Shown here piece after piece: positions 9,430-21,100 of a DNA stretch of 64,000 nt; within the stretch, counting starts at the first letter, position 1; every line of letters starts with the position of its first letter. Location: positions 5,332,001 through 5,396,000 of the forward strand of contig JAPFFF010000009.1 of NCBI GenBank assembly GCA_039105265.1, read 5' to 3'. The notes beneath the pieces were generated by a model. It had not been told where the DNA came from. It was given only the letters and a program-made list of their open reading frames with translations, and searched no databases. A program made the translations under genes and the position numbers. This DNA is from Tritrichomonas musculus. Lineage: Eukaryota > Parabasalia > Tritrichomonadida > Tritrichomonadidae.

Positions 9430-10107
9430 ATGCAAGAAGAAGCAACTAAACGTAGACGGCGCGTTTGGTCTAAAGAAGAAGATGAGAAGCTCAAAATTCT
9501 TGTTGAAGAAAAGAAAATGAAAAATTGGGTGATGATTTCTAATTATTTTAGGAATAGATCAAATAAAGACTGTCGTGACCGTTATTTCCTTCATTTATCT
9601 CCCAATGTTGTTAAACGAAAATGGACAGCCGAAGAAGAAGAGCTTTTGATGGAAAAATATAAAGAATTTGGATCAAAATGGGTTAAGCTTACTTCATTTT
9701 TTGATAAAAGATCATCCAATGACCTTAAAAATAGAATAAAATTAATTCAAAAAAGGAAGAAGCCATTAAGAAAAGGATTTTTTTCAAGTCCATTATCAGC
9801 AGGTTCTATTTCTGATCCTGGTTCGCCTACATCTTCATCTGAATCTTCTGTGCCTTCATTTTCCGAGCCAATCAAGTTAAATATTGCTATTAACTCTCAT
9901 TCATTTAAACCTAATCTTTTAGATCCATCATCATTTTTTGATGACTTAGATAATTCTCATTTTTCAAATGATTATTTAACTAGTTTCAAATTTGATAATG
10001 ATAAAGCCAATCAAATGATAACTAATTTGCATTCTCTCTTTGATATTAATTCTCAAGAAAATAACACAGAAACCGAATATCTGTCCACCAATATTTTTTA
10101 CCAATGA
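9430..10107 (+). CDS. R2R3-type Myb DNA-binding protein
   Basis: 225-residue protein. Two tandem Myb/SANT repeats fill about residues 8-112. The first contains RRVWSKEEDEKL...NWVMISNYF...CRDRYFLHLSP, the second RKWTAEEEELLMEKYKEFGSKWVKLTSFF...DLKNRIKLI. Both keep the spaced Trp or aromatic residues and the basic recognition helices. The remaining 110 residues are Ser/Pro/Asp-rich and probably disordered, ending in a polar tail. Small two-repeat Myb proteins are abundant in trichomonads, where some bind promoter elements and control gene expression; this one's targets are unknown. A TCACTTCATAA stretch about 20 bases before the ATG resembles a TCA-type initiator. The gene stands alone between long spacers of 1.9 and 1.3 kb. 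Confidence 0.93.
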   Translation: MQEEATKRRRRVWSKEEDEKLKILVEEKKMKNWVMISNYFRNRSNKDCRDRYFLHLSPNVVKRKWTAEEEELLMEKYKEFGSKWVKLTSFFDKRSSNDLKNRIKLIQKRKKPLRKGFFSSPLSAGSISDPGSPTSSSESSVPSFSEPIKLNIAINSHSFKPNLLDPSSFFDDLDNSHFSNDYLTSFKFDNDKANQMITNLHSLFDINSQENNTETEYLSTNIFYQ

Positions 10108-11421
10108 TGATTCTAAAATGAATTTCATTGAAGAACCTTTTTATGCTATATTTAATGAATTTTTTTTGATTATATTTCAGTGTTTTTATAAATTTAGATT
10201 TAATTGTTTATTTTTTGATTTTATAATTTGATATTGCTTTTTGATTCTCAAACATTTAAACTTGTTATTTGGCCAAATGTCAAGATTAAACTTAAATTGC
10301 CCTTTTTTAAAATCTATGTGAATCATTCAAAAAACATGATAGTAAAAAATCAAAATATCTTGCTTAATAATTGAAGAAAAAGCATCAAACCATATTTATA
10401 TTACTTGATATAAATGTTCAAAATTTAATTAGATTATAAAATTGTGTTCGTAAAACTAAGTAGTAAAATCGGATAAATCAATTTTAAAAATAGATTAAAA
10501 GCAAAATAACAAATATCTATACTTTTATTCAACGAGATAATATAATCTTTCCTGAATTATTACTTTAAAAAAAAAAATAAATTATTTTTGGGTGTAATTT
10601 TTTAGCACAGTGCTGCAGCACAGAGAACTTTTTGTATGTATATATGGTCCAGATAAACTTTTTGAGAAATTAAAATTAATATTTTTTAAACAAAAAAGCA
10701 TGACCCCCTATTCATGCTTTTTTTATTCCTTTAAAATAATTTAAAAATATTTGTTTTCTTATTTAATATTGTTTTTAACCATTAAATCCTAAATTTTATC
10801 AATTTAGGAAGCCCAACAAGCCATTTGATTCTCTAAATCAACTATTTTTAAGAATAATTATAAATCAAATAATAATCTCATTTTTGAAAATATTCGATTA
10901 TTTCGCCTTTAACATATTCTCTAAATGGCATAAATTAAGAAATCAATAAAAAATACAAGGAACTTTTAATCATTTCTATGTAAAATGAAGCTCGAAAAAA
11001 TGGACGATTATTTTCTTCTGAAAAAGTTGTATGTGCTATAAAGAATTCCTCATTATTTTTTTAGAAATTTAATTTTTTGCTCTTTTTATGGATATAAAAG
11101 TTGATATTCTTTCTTTACTAGTAGAAAAAGCGGATTTTGAAGAAATTTTTGTAATATTCTAAAAATAATTAATTCAAAATATAAAATAAACTCAAATATT
11201 AATATTTTATATATTTTTTGATAGATTGTCTGACCTATTTTTGAGAAAAATATCAATGGTAGCGTTTCAAACCTGTTTGTAAAAAACAGTTACTGATTAT
11301 CAGAGAGTTTGATAATTGTTTAAAAAAAAAGAACGTGTCTTTTAATAACTTAATAAAAATAAAAATTTAATTAGTATATTTTAATAAAAAATTCAAATAA
11401 TATAAATATTCATAAAAAAAA
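10108..11421. other. AT-rich convergent spacer with a structured patch
   Basis: About 1.3 kb between the convergent Myb and Ser-rich genes. Most of it is simple A/T-rich sequence. The patch 10600-10725 is more complex, with a GC-rich palindrome, two AACTTTTTG-like sites and a strong terminal hairpin; it is listed separately. A short open frame just after the Myb stop looks like untranslated sequence. Confidence 0.5.
10603..10724 (+). ncRNA. Candidate structured RNA with terminal hairpin (speculative)
   Basis: The patch contains the palindrome GTGCTGCAGCAC (10610-10621), two AACTTTTTG-like tracts resembling Sm-protein sites (about 10627 and 10659), and a 12-bp perfect stem, AAAAAAGCATGA with TCATGCTTTTTT, around an 8-base C-rich loop (10692-10723) that ends in a T run. 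The order (stem, Sm-like site, 3' hairpin, oligo-T) recalls small nuclear RNA genes. I could not assign a known snRNA, so this is only a candidate. It might instead be a transcription-end structure for the Myb gene. Confidence 0.25.
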
Positions 11422-11895
11422 TTACGCCGAAATTTGATTATAAACAGATTGTGGATTATATCCAATTTCTCTCCATCTAGCTGAGTTTAATTGTTGTAAA
11501 TCCATAATGAGGCTAGAATTAACGTCACTGTTTGAGTTGCCGAATTGAGACGATTGTCCATCATCCCAAAAATTTGAACCATATTCATTAGAAGTGTTTA
11601 TAGACAAGTTTAGAGAGTCTCTCTTTAGATCCTTATATAGTGATGATCTTGAGATTTGTAAAGAAGTTTCATGTGGAACGGAATATGGTGTATCAAAAAC
11701 GACTCGTGGATTAGAAGAGGAAGAATCTGATAAAGTTTCTCCATTTTTTGCTTCGAGTGTTCCTATTAAATATGAAAATGAGGGCTGTCGCATTGTTAAA
11801 TTAATTGGTTTATCCTCATCTGAAAGTAGAGGCATTGATAAACATAACCTCCTGTGTGATCCAGAATGAAAGTCTGAGAGGTCTGTTCCAGACAT
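11422..11895 (-). CDS. Ser-rich disordered protein, unknown
   Basis: 157 residues from ATG at 11895; the open frame extends upstream only to a TTG. I do not recognise it. It is rich in Ser, Asn and Asp, with no membrane segment, coiled coil or repeat. Short hydrophobic-aromatic patches include RQPSFSYLIGTLEAKNGE and RWREIGYNPQSVYNQ near the C-terminus; these could be short linear docking motifs. Codon use is less A/T-biased than the surrounding spacer, which supports it being a real gene. It is convergent with the Myb gene. Function unknown. Confidence 0.65.
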   Translation of the reverse strand: MSGTDLSDFHSGSHRRLCLSMPLLSDEDKPINLTMRQPSFSYLIGTLEAKNGETLSDSSSSNPRVVFDTPYSVPHETSLQISRSSLYKDLKRDSLNLSINTSNEYGSNFWDDGQSSQFGNSNSDVNSSLIMDLQQLNSARWREIGYNPQSVYNQISA

Positions 11896-14310
11896 GAATA
11901 TTTTATTCAATAAAATAAAATTGTAAAATAAAATAAAAAAAAAGTGTTATCTCTATTTAAAAATATATATATTGAAATTTGAATGAGTAAAATAAACAGA
12001 TTTAAATCTGTTTAAAATTTCTGAATTAAATTTGATCATTAACGTATTAAATACGAAATGGAATATTATTTAATTTCCTTGATCATTTAATATATTTTTT
12101 CTTTTAAAAAAATATTTTTGATTTTAATTACTATTTTTTCATTTTATATTCAATATTAATTAACAAAAATAATTTTTTTTCAAGATATTGTTAATTAACA
12201 TTTCGTCTCATTTATAAATTTTATTATGGATTTGAAACAATTTATGATAATTTTCGAGTGATTTTTTATTATTATGTTTTCCAATTGTTGTTTTTTTATT
12301 TTGATTGCAATTATAAAAAAACTTATTATTTAAATTTTCAAATAATAAAACGTTGTTCACAATATTGATGGTTACATCAATTTTCAAAGGGTAATCGAAA
12401 ATAAAATTTGTAATTTGAAAAGAATAATATTTATAATTCATTTTGTATTTGAAATTTAATTAATAAGAATTAATAAATCTATAAATATTTTCAAATTCAG
12501 GATTTTGAAATCTTTAATTTGAATTAAAAAAATAATAATAATAACGTATTTGGTTATAAAAATTGTTTATTTTTATGAAAGTTTATTAGAATTATTCTAT
12601 AGAATTAATTCAAATTTATTCACTTTTTCATTAAACGATATTATATAATTCAAAAAGTGAAAAAATTGATAATATGATGTGATAAAAAAAAAAAAATATT
12701 GTAAAAATATAGAAGAAATCACGTGATGTGAAAAATATTGAATTAAAAACAAAAATTTTATAACTTTTTCATTAAAAAGCATAGAAATATTTTGTATTTA
12801 AATATAGCAGTTTTTTTTTCACTTCATGTTATTTCTCACAAAAAGTGGTTTAAAAGAAAACGACCACCTAAATTACCCAAAAAATGGCTTTAATTTCCGT
12901 AATTTTGGGAAGTCATATCTCTTTTAAATTCATTCTTTGAGTGAACCTGGATGCATTCTTGGTGTTTGAGGCGTAAAACTATCTCCAATGCAAGCAAACT
13001 AAGAAATTCCAAGTTTCATTTTGTTGATTACGTTTTAAAATTTTATTTTACCTTAAGGTGAATATGATCTTTCAAAAAAAGTTTAACATCATGTGATTTC
13101 GCTAGCGAATTCATAACAAATATGATTATAATTAATATATTTTATTTAATGACAGATAATAAAATTAAACTATTAATTATGATATATTTAATGCGATAGA
13201 AAACAAGATATTACTATAAAAAAAATAATGACTTTTGAATTCAAATGCTGATCGTAATAGGCAAATTTTTAACTTTGAATAATTTTGTTAAAACTTTTCT
13301 ATAAAAATCATTTTATTAATCATTTATATCATATAAATATCATATATTTGCTTTTTGATTGGTATAAATTGGAATTTGTTGCCTAATAATATTGGACTTG
13401 GCTAATGTAAATTAAATTAGAAATGTAATTTTTTTGATTTGATGAATTGAAACTCCAAAACATAAAATATCCTGTTGAATATTGATAATCATCATTAGAA
13501 ATTTATATTTCTAAAAAAATAACTTAAATAAGTAAATCATATTTCTGTGACGAAAAATGTAGCGTGCCAAATTCAATGAAATTTATCTATCAGAAAATAC
13601 ATATATAATAAAGATGATTTTATCAATATTTCAAAAATTGGTTATGAAATTGGAGAGAAAAGTTGGATTTGAAATTGAGAGAAAATCTTGTAAAGTTCTC
13701 AATTCTGTTTTTAAAAAACATAAATTTCTCATTTAAAATAATAATTATAATAAATCTAATAGATTAAAATATTTATTATATTTGTGCTTAATAAAAATTC
13801 AAACAATATATTTAAAATATTCAAATTCAATCCTTTTTCAAATTTAAAATTTTGAAAAAATTATAAACGGTTTAGTGTCTACCATTCTGATTTCTGCTCT
13901 AATATGAAGTTCTGTATTTATAATTTTAATTGAATTTATTATTACTCTGATATGCATAATATACATAAAAATGATTTTTATCACTATACAAATAAAAAAA
14001 TATTTTTTTGAATCCCATGAATACTAATTTGATTCGGAGCATAGAACTTCATTGTTAAAATCATTTTATTTATGACAATATTTAATTCAATAAGGCCAAA
14101 TAATATTTTTATTGATAAAAAATTCTTAAAAAAGAGAAAAATAGATATCATATTATGTATTTATAATTACATTCTGGAATATGCCGAGTTATTTTCATTA
14201 AATTTATTGTTTACTGTAATTTAAAAAATAAATGTGAAAATTTCTACTTAAAATATTATATATCAGAATTGCTAAATATAATATAATATTTAAATCATAT
14301 TATACAAGAA
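11896..14310. other. Long AT-rich spacer
   Basis: About 2.4 kb with no convincing gene. Two short minus-strand frames (12208-12441 and 12597-12782) are Phe/Asn/Lys-rich translations of A/T runs and are not accepted. The part 12840-13100 is more complex and has a 13-base match (13052-13064, inverted) to the end of the inverted-repeat element at 60313. It may be an old repeat remnant. I see nothing else. Confidence 0.5.
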
Positions 14311-17034
14311 TTAAATTTGTTTTGACAATTGATTAATTGTGTATTGAATGAATTGAAATTCGTCATTTGGTAATAATCTGTAAAATTCGGTTTCATATGA
14401 AGTAGCCATGAAAAAATCAAAAGGATTTTTATTGTCAGATGGTAATGCCAAATTAGGAGTGATATCAGCAAAAGCAGTTAGGTCTTCGGTATCAGCATCA
14501 TTAAAATCGCTTTCAGAACTCTTATTATTATTTTGGATGACTTGAAAAAGATCTTTCAAAACTTTAACAGCGCATAAATATGCATCTTGATTCTGATATT
14601 TGGATATAATCAAAAGGCCAATTAAACAGATCTTTATGTAGTTTTTCTGTGTATAAGATAAATAATGAGAGTTATTAAAAATATTATTTAAAATTTGTTC
14701 ATTCATTTTTTCAATTATATAATTTGGATTTGTTAATAGAATAGATGAAAGGAGAACTAATTCAGATACGTAGAATTGAGGTTGTCCAATATCTAATTGT
14801 GAAAAATATTCGAGTGGTTGATTAGAAATAACATCCAAATTCACTCTATTCAATTGTACCATTGTAGAAAATATTAATAAAGCACCCATTTTAAATGTCT
14901 CTGATTCAGTATTAGATGCAATATTTCCGAAATATTGAAAAATCATCTGGCCAAGTTGTCCATCTTTATAATCATAAAAGTTTGGCTTTTGTATAATTGA
15001 AGTTAGTAATCTTAAGGCTTCTACAAAAGATGGTGACTCTAGTTGTTCAATATCATCACCAAAATATTCACAAATGAAAGGTACAATTTCAAACAAATCT
15101 GGATTTGGTAAATCAAGCTTAATGAAAAAAGTAGCGATGAAATTAAAATAATCTTCAGCATAAAGAGGAGTTTTAATTTCGTTAAAAATATTTATAAAGA
15201 ATCCAAATATTTCTCTCCACATTGTAGTGAATAATTTAGAATTTTGTGGCATTTGCAAAAATAATTTATGTATAAGATCAAAATAAAATTTGCCACTTTC
15301 TTCACTATTGCTATAATCAACAGATTCAATTGTATTTTTCCATATATTAAATAAATGTGCTACCAAATCAATTGAGCATATTTCGATTAAGTAAGGAAAC
15401 TGAAAAATCAATAATTCGATAGCACTAATGATTTCTTCATCATCATCATTATTTAATAAGGCTAATAAAGTATTCAATAAAGCAGGAAAAATGCTTTCAA
15501 TTGTTGAATCTATAACTGTTTTATCAAATGTATTTCTAAATAAGCGAACAGCTAAAAGTTTAAGAACGACTTTATCACTGTTCACAATGATATCTATACT
15601 TAATCTATTTAGCTCTAATTTATTAATTCGAATCGATAATAAACCATAAATAGCAGTTGCAATGACAAAAGGTGGATAAATATTTGAATTGATTTTTGAA
15701 AATAAAAAATTATAAATGTCTTGATTATCGGAACAACATTTGGTGACGCAAGAAATAACAAACAAACGAGATTCTAAATCTATTTGATTTAGATAATCAT
15801 TTTGGTTTGTTCCAATATTTGCAACGCAGCATTGTAATATTGTATTAATTCCTGTATCATAAAAAAGACCGACAACTCTTAAAAGATCATAAACAGAAAA
15901 TCTAATTATATTCAAGCCTGGGTCAGCATTATCGAAAGGATAATTATTCTCAATAAAATGATGAGGAGTATCAACAAATGTTAATTGATCGTAATCAGAT
16001 TGAAATCTGCATGATGGTATTATACAATTAGATATAAATTCAGGGCTTAAAATCATTTCACGGAACCAATTTATAATTATCATACGATGAAGTATATCAA
16101 ATAATCTAGAACAAACAATAGGATGAAGGTTATTCAATGTAAAGCATGAAAAAACGGATTGTCCTATTAATTGTTTATATTGATTTTCAACGATTCCCTT
16201 GATATTTGCTACTGTACTATCTGATCTATGATTTTGAAATAAAATTGAAATAAATGACTTAATAAATTGAGCAAAGTTATCTTGTAATTTATATGGAATA
16301 AAAGATTTTGGTAAAAGATAAATGAATTGTTCGATTATCTTAAAAAAATAAGAATAATCAATTCTGTTCAAAATTTGAATTCGTAATATTAATGAAGAAA
16401 ATAAATCAACTATTGATGAAAATGACGAATGGCAAGTTTCAAATTCTTGTTGTTTATTTTCATCTAGTAGATCAAAAGAATGTTTTTCAAAATAAACTAT
16501 AAATTGATTTACAAGTACATAGAGGCGTTCAATTATTATGCTATAAAATTGTTGAATTTCTGAACATCTATTACTAATTGCACAAGTGTCAATTAATTTA
16601 TAAAGTATATATAGAGAAGTAGAAATATGAGTTAAAGAATTGGTCATAACCTGTTCAAAACATGTTTTAAAAACTTCAATTGAATATTGAGCATCATGAA
16701 GAAATTTTAATTTTATTAATAAAACGGACAGATATTGTTTATCTTCAAATGGTAAAAGAAATGTGTCTTTCAGTAAATGAGAAAAAATATAATTGTATAT
16801 TACTGGATCTGCAGTATATTGAGATCCATAAATATCAATTATTTTGTAAATTGCAACACATATTAATTTGATAAGAGTGGGTTCTGCATTTAATTCTAGT
16901 GCTTGTTCGAGAAAAGAAAATAAATCTTGCAAAAACATCGGTTCATTTTGAATTTTTAACATAAGAGCAGTTGAAGCATCATAACTGCACTGTCCATCAT
17001 TTGCTATAAAATTATTAAAAAGGGTTTCTACCAT
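14311..17034 (-). CDS. Importin-beta-like HEAT-repeat protein
   Basis: 907 residues from ATG at 17034; an earlier TTG-led extension is rejected. The protein is alpha-helical throughout, with an importin-beta layout. The start has short helices like SYDASTALMLKIQNEPMF, and the centre has NADPGLNIIRFSVYDLLRVVGLFYD, which recalls the DP-x-E-Y-I-R region of importin-7/8 and CSE1. Runs of 40-residue HEAT-like helices follow. An acidic, Asp/Glu-rich stretch lies near the C-terminus (about residues 845-875), as in importins 7 and 8. Such proteins carry cargo through nuclear pores with RanGTP. The length fits the usual 900-1100. The subfamily is not settled. Another HEAT protein lies upstream on the same strand (18133-23058). 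Confidence 0.65.
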   Translation of the reverse strand: MVETLFNNFIANDGQCSYDASTALMLKIQNEPMFLQDLFSFLEQALELNAEPTLIKLICVAIYKIIDIYGSQYTADPVIYNYIFSHLLKDTFLLPFEDKQYLSVLLIKLKFLHDAQYSIEVFKTCFEQVMTNSLTHISTSLYILYKLIDTCAISNRCSEIQQFYSIIIERLYVLVNQFIVYFEKHSFDLLDENKQQEFETCHSSFSSIVDLFSSLILRIQILNRIDYSYFFKIIEQFIYLLPKSFIPYKLQDNFAQFIKSFISILFQNHRSDSTVANIKGIVENQYKQLIGQSVFSCFTLNNLHPIVCSRLFDILHRMIIINWFREMILSPEFISNCIIPSCRFQSDYDQLTFVDTPHHFIENNYPFDNADPGLNIIRFSVYDLLRVVGLFYDTGINTILQCCVANIGTNQNDYLNQIDLESRLFVISCVTKCCSDNQDIYNFLFSKINSNIYPPFVIATAIYGLLSIRINKLELNRLSIDIIVNSDKVVLKLLAVRLFRNTFDKTVIDSTIESIFPALLNTLLALLNNDDDEEIISAIELLIFQFPYLIEICSIDLVAHLFNIWKNTIESVDYSNSEESGKFYFDLIHKLFLQMPQNSKLFTTMWREIFGFFINIFNEIKTPLYAEDYFNFIATFFIKLDLPNPDLFEIVPFICEYFGDDIEQLESPSFVEALRLLTSIIQKPNFYDYKDGQLGQMIFQYFGNIASNTESETFKMGALLIFSTMVQLNRVNLDVISNQPLEYFSQLDIGQPQFYVSELVLLSSILLTNPNYIIEKMNEQILNNIFNNSHYLSYTQKNYIKICLIGLLIISKYQNQDAYLCAVKVLKDLFQVIQNNNKSSESDFNDADTEDLTAFADITPNLALPSDNKNPFDFFMATSYETEFYRLLPNDEFQFIQYTINQLSKQI

Positions 17035-18132
17035 GAAAAAAAAATGAAAGCTAAATGTCAAACTTTTTCTTAAATCTCAAGTGAAACAGAGGTATAGAAT
17101 TAAACTTTTTCAACGGGTTTTATTAAAATTTAAAGCATCGGTATCTCTATTAAAATCCTATAAATATAAATAATAATAATTTCATAATTATATTTAATTC
17201 ATATAATAAATATTAATTTTTATAAATAAGCATTTTTATCATTAAACAAAAAGATTCCATTATAACTCAAAAATGGCCCAAGCGTTTGTTTCCTTCGAAA
17301 TGCATAATAAGTTTTATCCGATAGTTAATCAAATTTGCTGGTTTGAAAAGAGGAGGGTCAACTTATTTTTAACCCAAAAACTCATATTATAATTGGTTTG
17401 GATTTTTTATAAGTGCATATAATATTTAATATAATATATAATAGTTTTTCTATCCGAAATATCTCTATAATTTATTTATATTATTGAGATAAAAATGTTT
17501 TATTCCAAATTAATCTAATTTGAATGCCTATTCAAATATTTTTTTCTCTCAATTTTTTCTTTTCAAATTTTAGTATTATAGTTTTACAAATTTTTCTTGA
17601 TGGGATATTAATATTTTTTAAATATTCTTGCATATTTAATCATATATATAGATATAAAAAATAATTACTCATACGGTATTTTAAATCAATTTATATATTT
17701 GCTTGGGAGAATGTATAAAACTAATGATCGAGTGTAACTTATCATGACTCTAATAAAAAATTGGTAGTTGAGATTTGAGATTTAGTCGAATAAATAGATT
17801 TATTATATGCATATATATCTAATATATTGTTTTCGAATGATTTGGTGTGTTAAGTTTGGGGCAACGTTTGATTTAATAGCATCAGTAATTATTTCTAAAA
17901 ACTGATTATATCTCAGCCATTTTGTAAAAATATTGAATCTCGCATGGTTTATTCTAATTATATTAGCGGATATTATTTGAAATTGTGAATCTCCAATTTT
18001 CATCGATTGTCCTTAATCAAATCATAAAAGGAATATTTATGATGGAAAAAAAGTGGATTTTGAACATCTCTAGTCTAGTGAAACGAATTTTTGATGGAAA
18101 AAAAGCAAGAAAAAAAAAACAATAACATTTAT
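17035..18132. other. AT-rich spacer with one doubtful small frame
   Basis: About 1.1 kb between two minus-strand HEAT-type genes. GAAAAAGTTT-like motifs on the minus strand at about 17058-17071 and 17103-17116 sit upstream of the importin-like gene. Apart from the small frame at 17803-18003, I see no gene. Confidence 0.5.
17803..18003 (-). CDS. Possible small protein, unknown
   Basis: A 66-residue frame starting MKIGDSQFQIISANIIRI. Codon use looks coding-like, with a balanced mix including Trp, Cys, His and Pro rather than pure A/T residues. It lies 130 bases downstream of the large HEAT gene on the same strand. I recognise no family. It could be a short gene, a leftover of a larger decayed gene, or chance. 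Confidence 0.25.
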   Translation of the reverse strand: MKIGDSQFQIISANIIRINHARFNIFTKWLRYNQFLEIITDAIKSNVAPNLTHQIIRKQYIRYICI

Positions 18133-21100
18133 TCATAAAATCATTGGGAAATTCTTAATTGCTCTTAAAACGCCCATTCTTAATTTAGCATTATCGGATG
18201 CTGATAGCAATGGTAGTAATCTCAAGTGTAAGTTTCTTTCCAAACCTTTCTTTTCATGAATTGAAGCACAAATTAAGAAAGTTGCTGCTATCTTTACATC
18301 TGTATTTCTCTGTTCTTCATCGATCATAGCAAATGCAGCATCCAAGCATCGTAAATCCATTTCTTGAACAAAGGTTTTTGATATTTCGATCAAAAATCTG
18401 TTCTTCAAAATGATTTTTTCACCTTCAACATTTTTCTCATCATCTATTGTAAGGTTTTTCTGAATTGTCTGAGCGGTTTGCGTCATTCCAGAAAACTGGC
18501 AGAGAGTAAGTAAAGCTTTTCTAGCAGCAGGTACAATAAATGGTTCTCCTTTTGTCATTGAATTAGATATAGTGTCATTAATATAATTATTTGTATTACC
18601 AGTAGTAGATACATCAATGCTACTATAACAATAAGAATAAACAAGATAATAAGGAATATTGTTTTTAAATTCTGCTCGTGAAGAAAATGTTAAAGAATCA
18701 GAATATCGAGTTAGGCAATTAAGAGCATTTATCACATCATTTATATTAAATTTATATAATGTATTACTATTCAAGATGTTTGAGTCATCACTTTGAGCTT
18801 GTTGAGGTTGGGTTTGAGATTTTTTCAGATTTTGAGGTAAAGTATTTTTTTGTGGAGATAGTAAAGATGATGTTGGTGCTTGAGCTGGTCTTGTTCTGGT
18901 TGCTGCTCCAGTAGAATTTGAATCAGAATTTTGAGGTGGGATCGGAATGCATCCAATTTTACGGATAACTTTTTGTGTGTTTATAAACATTTTATCGCAT
19001 TTATCAAATAAAACATTTTTGGGAATCCAATCGAAAAGTTGAAGAATGCAATTGAATCCCTCTGCTGGAGCAAAAGAAAGATTATCGAGAATGAAATCAA
19101 AAAGTTGGCCCAGTTGAGCTTCGCCATAGCGATCAGCCTCCAAAAGTTTCAAATTTGGAATTGCAAATAAAGCAGCTCTTTTTGCTTTCTGACCAATAGA
19201 TAATATTTCTGTTAATAAGGGTCGACCTTGGTGGATCATTTCAGTATAGCCTGCAATAGCGCCAACTGGAGAAATCTCGGTGAAAAATGAAATATGGAAA
19301 ATTGTTATTTCATTTGGGCACACAGAAAAGAGTGATCGAATTAGTTTGAAATTATTCTCTTCATCATCAAGATCACTTATAGAACTATTTGTAAGCAATT
19401 CTTTTGTTTGATTTAAAACCTTCTGAACTCGTGGGGAGTCAATTAAAGGAAACTTTGCTGAAAGATATTTCAAAGATTTAAGGCAATCGTCATATAAACG
19501 CAAAATATCATTTCTGTTGATAGCAGCATTTTTATCATTACTGATTGAAATTGAAAGAATTTGTGATATAGTGAATATTATGAAAATTATTGATGATAAT
19601 TGAATATTATCTGGCATCGAAGCCTGTCGAATGATACTTAATACATTTGAATAAAGTGGCTGTTCAACTTTATGTTTCATTGCAATAGCAAAAATAGTTG
19701 GTCCGATTTCCTCAATTAATATTGATATTGAAATAAATTGATTATTGGTAGTTAAAGGTTTTGTGAAAAGAATCTTGTTAACATAGTTAAATTTGTCTTT
19801 TTCAAAAAGAATTGATGCTAGTTTTTTACTTACATTTGAAATAGATGATTTTGGTATCTGTCCAATTATCTTCAAAAACTCATCTGTACAGCTTGGAACA
19901 ACACGATCAAACCTGGAATCTTTCGCAATTAATAGAATTGCTTTCACAGCTAATTCATTCCAAGGATCGAAAAATTTCAAGCAATTAAATAATTTCAATA
20001 CAAATTCTTCACTAACATTAGGTTCAGAAGAGCAGTAAAATGTTAATGGAAATTCTTCAGAAGAATTTCTAAAGTTAAAAATAATTTCGGCTAATTTTTT
20101 CCCGTTATCATAATAATCAGGATTTAAAAGCATCAATGAGACGGCAGCTGCGAAATTAGCTTTTCTTAAAACATTCGATTTTTGTTCTTGTTCTGAATAT
20201 TTTGTCTCAACTAAATTTGTAATGTAATTGGCTGATTCAATTGAGTTGGCGCCAAAAATTTTTGTGCAAAAGTTTTGGAAATTGAATTCAATTGGAGTTA
20301 AAGAAAAGATTTCGTTTGTTATTTTTCCCAATTTGGGAAATGAATAAAAAGCATTAGCTGCTTTAGCAAGTGATTCTTGATAATTCTCGATCTGTTTCTT
20401 TTTAATCAATAATAAGAAGAGTTTTAATCCGATTTTTAGTGTTTCTTCATCATTTGATTCTAATGTTTCAGTTACTAGCAAATTCGATTTATTTGAGTTA
20501 ATAGAGCCTTTTCCTTTCTTAATGATCCTTCTTAAACACCGTGCTCTAATATCATTAGATATACTGTCATCATCTAGCAAATCTTTTACTTTTGATTCAT
20601 AATTACTGTCAATATCGAGCATTCTTGAACAAAATTCGAGTATAAAAATATGTCCTTGATCTTTCTGTGCAAATTTTCTTGTTTCTGACTTCGCTTTAAA
20701 AGAGTCCATTACAAACTGTTTATTGTAATTATAAAGAGAAGCTAGAGCTGAAGCAATTGCGACGCTTTCAATTGGATCACTAATGTTACATTTTGTAAAT
20801 AATGGCTGAAACAGAGAGCTTAATGTTAATGGTCTTCCATCAGCAATTTTTGGAATTGATGACGCAGTTGATGAGTTTTCTTGTGGGTTTGGTTTAACAT
20901 TTGATGTTCCAATCGTATTTTTAACCAAAGTGAAGAGAATAGCAATGATATTGTAAACTGCAGCTTTAATGTATGATATTGGGAAAATATGGTCATTCCT
21001 TCCTGCGTCTGGATGCTGAGTTTTTTGGAACAAGTCAAGAAAAGTTAGCACAGCTTGAATCCAAATTGGCGGGATTTCATTTGATTGCATTTGTTGATCA

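Noticed and set aside
9989-10231. Frame overlapping the end of the Myb gene
   Set aside because: Phe-rich translation of untranslated A/T sequence.
10618-10700. ACAGAGA followed later by AGCATG-CCCC, resembling U6 snRNA boxes
   Set aside because: In U6 the two boxes are a few bases apart; here they are about 70 bases apart and the rest does not fit.
10692-10724. Hairpin plus T run as a bacterial-type terminator
   Set aside because: The genome is eukaryotic; the structure is kept only as part of an RNA candidate.
12208-12782. Two short minus-strand open frames
   Set aside because: Phe/Asn/Lys-rich translations of A/T runs, with no coding texture or motif.
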